Shown here: in pieces, positions 61,609 to 64,000 of the stretch
How the letters are laid out: every line of letters starts with the position of its first letter
Position numbering within the stretch: the first letter of the stretch is position 1
NCBI RefSeq assembly: GCF_023375815.1
Contig: NZ_CP067412.1
Coordinates: 4,774,001-4,838,000 of the forward strand
Length of the DNA stretch: 64,000 bases
Direction of reading: 5' to 3'
Origin: Pseudomonas sp. HS6
GTDB lineage: Bacteria; Pseudomonadota; Gammaproteobacteria; Pseudomonadales; Pseudomonadaceae
Notes under the pieces: model-generated
Databases searched by the model: none
Told to the model about the DNA's origin: nothing
Seen by the model: only the letters and a program-made list of their open reading frames with translations
Position numbers and translations under genes: made by a program

Positions 61609-61684
61609 TGGTGGGTCGTGTGGGATTCGAACCTACGACCAATTGGTTAAAAGCCAACTGCTCTACCAACTGAGCTAACGACCC
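61609..61684 (-). tRNA. tRNA-Lys (anticodon TTT)
   Basis: 76 nt with CCA. Acceptor GGGTCGT/ACGACCC, anticodon loop CTTTTAA, T loop GTTCGAATC. Confidence 0.97.
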
Positions 61685-61689
61685 AAAAA

Positions 61690-61766
61690 TGGTCGGGGTA
61701 AGGGGATTCGAACTCCTGACATCCTGCTCCCAAAGCAGGCGCGCTACCGGACTGCGCTATACCCCG
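61690..61766 (-). tRNA. tRNA-Pro (anticodon TGG), proximal copy
   Basis: 77 nt with CCA, identical to the distal copy. Confidence 0.97.
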
Positions 61767-61775
61767 GCTTGAAAT

Positions 61776-61851
61776 TGGCTCCGTGACCAGGACTCGAACC
61801 TGGGACCCAATGATTAACAGTCATTTGCTCTACCGACTGAGCTATCACGGA
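61776..61851 (-). tRNA. tRNA-Asn (anticodon GTT)
   Basis: 76 nt with encoded GCCA end. Acceptor TCCGTGA/TCACGGA, anticodon loop CTGTTAATC, T loop GTTCGAGTC. First tRNA of the cluster. Confidence 0.97.
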
Positions 61852-61937
61852 ACTACATATTTCAATTTACTACGGTGAAACTTGCAGCTTCTCGACACCG
61901 TTTTCGCATCGCTGCGTTCGTGTGTCTGAGGCGCGCT

Positions 61938-61965
61938 ATTCTACAACCTAGAACACCTCTGTCAA
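61938..61965 (-). promoter_or_regulatory. tRNA cluster promoter (proximal)
   Basis: On the minus strand: TTGACA, 16-base spacer, TAGAAT, discriminator AGCGCGCC. It has the same design as the rRNA-type promoters at 8332-8672. Confidence 0.88.
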
Positions 61966-62058
61966 CCCCCTAAATTGCTTTCAAGTTAATGATTTGCAAC
62001 TTATTTCAGATTTCTGCCCAGTGAGCTGAAACCGTGTTGGTGACTGACTGCGGGGCGC

Positions 62059-62087
62059 ACTTTACAAGCCTTTTCCTTTGAGTTCAA
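62059..62087 (-). promoter_or_regulatory. tRNA cluster promoter (distal)
   Basis: On the minus strand: TTGAAC, 17-base spacer, TAAAGT, discriminator GCGCCCC. Weaker than the proximal one. Confidence 0.55.
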
Positions 62088-62097
62088 CAGCCTAACG

Positions 62098-62126
62098 AAA
62101 AAAAAGGCCTCGCATTGCGAGGCCTT
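62098..62126 (-). terminator. clpB terminator
   Basis: On the minus strand AAGGCCTCGC and GCGAGGCCTT pair around AAT, followed by a T-run. It lies 24 bases after the clpB stop and upstream of the tRNA promoters. Confidence 0.93.
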
Positions 62127-62149
62127 GCTTACTTAACCACCAGCAGGTG

Positions 62150-64000
62150 TCAGTTGAACGTGATCTCGTCGTTCTCCACGACGCCGGTTGCAGTCTCGCC
62201 TGGCAGGAAGCGACCCGACAGGATCAACTGCGCCAACGGGTTCTCGATCCAGCGCTGGATCGCCCGTTTCAGCGGCCGTGCGCCATAGACCGGGTCGTAA
62301 CCGACAGCAATCAGCTTGTCCATCGCCTCCGGGCTCAGTTCCAGCTTCAGCTCGCGCTCAGCCAGACGACTGCGCAGACGACCCAACTGGATCTCGGTAA
62401 TGCCCGCGATCTGATCCCGCGCCAATGGCTCGAAGATCACCACTTCGTCGACCCGGTTGATGAACTCCGGACGGAAGTGGGTGGAAATCGCATCCATCAC
62501 CGCTGCACGTTGCGCTTCACGGTCACCGACCAGTTCCTGAATCTGCATCGAACCCAGGTTAGAGGTCATGACGATCACGGTATTGCGGAAATCCACCGTG
62601 CGGCCGTGGCTGTCGGTCAGGCGTCCATCCTCCAGCACTTGCAGCAGGATGTTGAACACGTCCGGGTGAGCCTTCTCGACTTCGTCCAGCAGGATTACCG
62701 AGTAAGGCTTGCGCCGTACCGCTTCGGTCAGGTAACCGCCCTCTTCGTAACCGACGTATCCCGGTGGTGCACCGATCAGCCGTGCCACGGAATGTTTCTC
62801 CATGAACTCGGACATATCGATCCGCACCATCGCCTCTTCAGTATCAAAGAGGAATTCGGCCAGCGCCTTGCACAGCTCGGTTTTACCGACACCGGTCGGG
62901 CCGAGGAACATGAACGAGCCGCTCGGACGATTCGGGTCGGACAACCCGGCACGGGAACGCCGCACCGCATTGGCCACTGCGACCACTGCTTCGTCCTGGC
63001 CGATCACACGCTGGTGCAACAGGTTTTCCATCTTCATCAGCTTGTCGCGCTCGCCTTCGAGCATTTTCGACACGGGGATACCGGTCCACTTCGAGACGAC
63101 TTCAGCGATTTCCTCTTCGGTCACCTTGCTGCGCAGCAACTGGTTCTCGCTCTTGCCGTGCTGGTCGACCATTTGCAGGCTGCGCTCCAGATCCGGGATT
63201 ACCCCGTACTGCAACTCGGCCATGCGATTCAGGTCGCCTTTGCGGCGCGCGGCTTCCAGTTCCTGACGGGACTGTTCGATCTTCTGCTGAATCTGCGCAG
63301 AACCCTGCACCTCGGCTTTTTCCGAGTTCCAGACTTCTTCCAGATCCGAGTACTCACGCTCGAGGCGGACGATTTCTTCCTGGAGTTTTTCCAGGCGCTT
63401 CATCGCCGCTTCATCGCTTTCTTTCTTCAGCGCCTGGGATTCGACTTTCAGTTGAATCAGGCGACGCTCCAGACGATCCAGCACTTCCGGCTTGGAGTCG
63501 ATCTCCATGCGGATGCGGCTGGCCGCTTCGTCGATCAGGTCGATCGCCTTGTCCGGCAACTGCCGGTCAGTGATGTAGCGATGGCTGAGCTTGGCCGCCG
63601 CGATGATCGCGCCGTCGGTGATCGCCACCTTGTGGTGAACCTCGTAACGCTCCTTGAGGCCACGGAGGATCGCGATGGTGTCTTCTTCACTCGGCTCGTC
63701 CACCAGCACTTTCTGGAAGCGCCGCTCGAGGGCTGCGTCCTTCTCTATATATTGGCGGTACTCGTTGAGCGTGGTCGCGCCGACACAGTGCAGCTCGCCA
63801 CGGGCCAAAGCCGGTTTGAGCATGTTGCCGGCATCCATCGAGCCTTCGCCTTTACCGGCGCCGACCATGGTGTGCAGTTCGTCGATGAACAGAATGATCT
63901 GCCCTTCCTGCTTCGACAGCTCATTGAGCAGGGATTTCAGGCGCTCTTCAAACTCACCGCGATACTTGGCACCGGCAATCAGCGCACCCATATCGAGGGA
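62150..64000 (-). CDS. clpB: ClpB disaggregase, N-terminal part outside window
   Basis: The frame runs off the window edge, so only the last 616 or so residues are seen; the N-domain and first Walker A are missing. Present are [13 protein letters not shown] and the first Walker [15 protein letters not shown], then the long coiled-coil M domain (about 63120-63500), which separates ClpB from ClpA/ClpC. The second AAA+ has Walker [17 protein letters not shown], Walker [12 protein letters not shown] and Arg finger [11 protein letters not shown]. It works with DnaK to resolve protein aggregates. Confidence 0.97.
   Translation of the reverse strand, partial: SLDMGALIAGAKYRGEFEERLKSLLNELSKQEGQIILFIDELHTMVGAGKGEGSMDAGNMLKPALARGELHCVGATTLNEYRQYIEKDAALERRFQKVLVDEPSEEDTIAILRGLKERYEVHHKVAITDGAIIAAAKLSHRYITDRQLPDKAIDLIDEAASRIRMEIDSKPEVLDRLERRLIQLKVESQALKKESDEAAMKRLEKLQEEIVRLEREYSDLEEVWNSEKAEVQGSAQIQQKIEQSRQELEAARRKGDLNRMAELQYGVIPDLERSLQMVDQHGKSENQLLRSKVTEEEIAEVVSKWTGIPVSKMLEGERDKLMKMENLLHQRVIGQDEAVVAVANAVRRSRAGLSDPNRPSGSFMFLGPTGVGKTELCKALAEFLFDTEEAMVRIDMSEFMEKHSVARLIGAPPGYVGYEEGGYLTEAVRRKPYSVILLDEVEKAHPDVFNILLQVLEDGRLTDSHGRTVDFRNTVIVMTSNLGSMQIQELVGDREAQRAAVMDAISTHFRPEFINRVDEVVIFEPLARDQIAGITEIQLGRLRSRLAERELKLELSPEAMDKLIAVGYDPVYGARPLKRAIQRWIENPLAQLILSGRFLPGETATGVVENDEITFN

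Overview
The window is a 64 kb piece of a Pseudomonas chromosome, most likely from the P. fluorescens group. The basis is GC-rich genes, REP sequences of the type common in that group, and gene order that I recognise from memory of the P. aeruginosa map. That map matches in two blocks: msrQ/msrP-pssA-ilvCHI-mrcB-prrF-phu-dksA-cbrAB-pcnB-panBC-pgi-acs, and pilABCD-coaE-yacG-ndh-tRNA-clpB. Most of the window is core genome.

Layout. 1-2548: end of a DUF2059-like protein, an alpha/beta hydrolase, a 271-bp nested inverted-repeat element and a thioredoxin-like membrane protein. 2570-5538: an AT-richer bacteriocin island with an S-type pyocin/colicin-like HNH DNase and two tandem Im9-type immunity genes. 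5792-8203: a penicillin-acylase family enzyme. 8204-8672: on the minus strand, what looks like a complete rRNA promoter and leader region (three TTGAC-type promoters and boxA) with no rRNA genes after it. 8676-18925: msrPQ, pssA, ilvIHC, small envelope genes and mrcB. 19043-22335: APH/AAA kinase-like protein, pentapeptide protein, TfoX C-terminal protein and cNMP-binding protein. 22436-26216: the iron-responsive sRNA PrrF, convergent with a heme uptake operon phuTUVW behind a candidate Fur box. 26269-30226: Rieske protein, sfsA, aminotransferase, dksA and gluQRS. 30304-35445: the carbon/nitrogen control system cbrX-cbrA-cbrB with its target sRNA crcZ, a sigma54 promoter and GTTAC/GTAAC dyads. 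35613-45623: pcnB, folK, panBC, pgi, acs, an MpaB-type oxygenase and an RlmI-type methyltransferase. 45754-49523: a DUF748 protein, a DUF2845 protein and a BON protein. 49822-55103: the type IV pilus genes pilA and (divergent) pilBCD-coaE-yacG. 55112-59577: small conserved genes, a CbiM-like permease, ndh and an EF-hand protein with two EGKCG motifs. 59650-64000: a chemoreceptor, a tRNA cluster (Asn-Pro-Lys-Pro) and the 3' part of clpB.

Genes that work together: CbrA/CbrB should activate crcZ through sigma54, and CrcZ should titrate Hfq/Crc. PrrF and PhuTUVW are both iron-linked and lie tail to tail. PilD processes PilA, and PilB/PilC assemble it. The bacteriocin and its immunity genes form one transcription unit.

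The points most worth a second look are the orphan rRNA promoter/leader at the place where P. aeruginosa carries an rRNA operon, the nested inverted-repeat element, the EF-hand protein with an HvfA/bufferin-like motif, and the doubled immunity genes.
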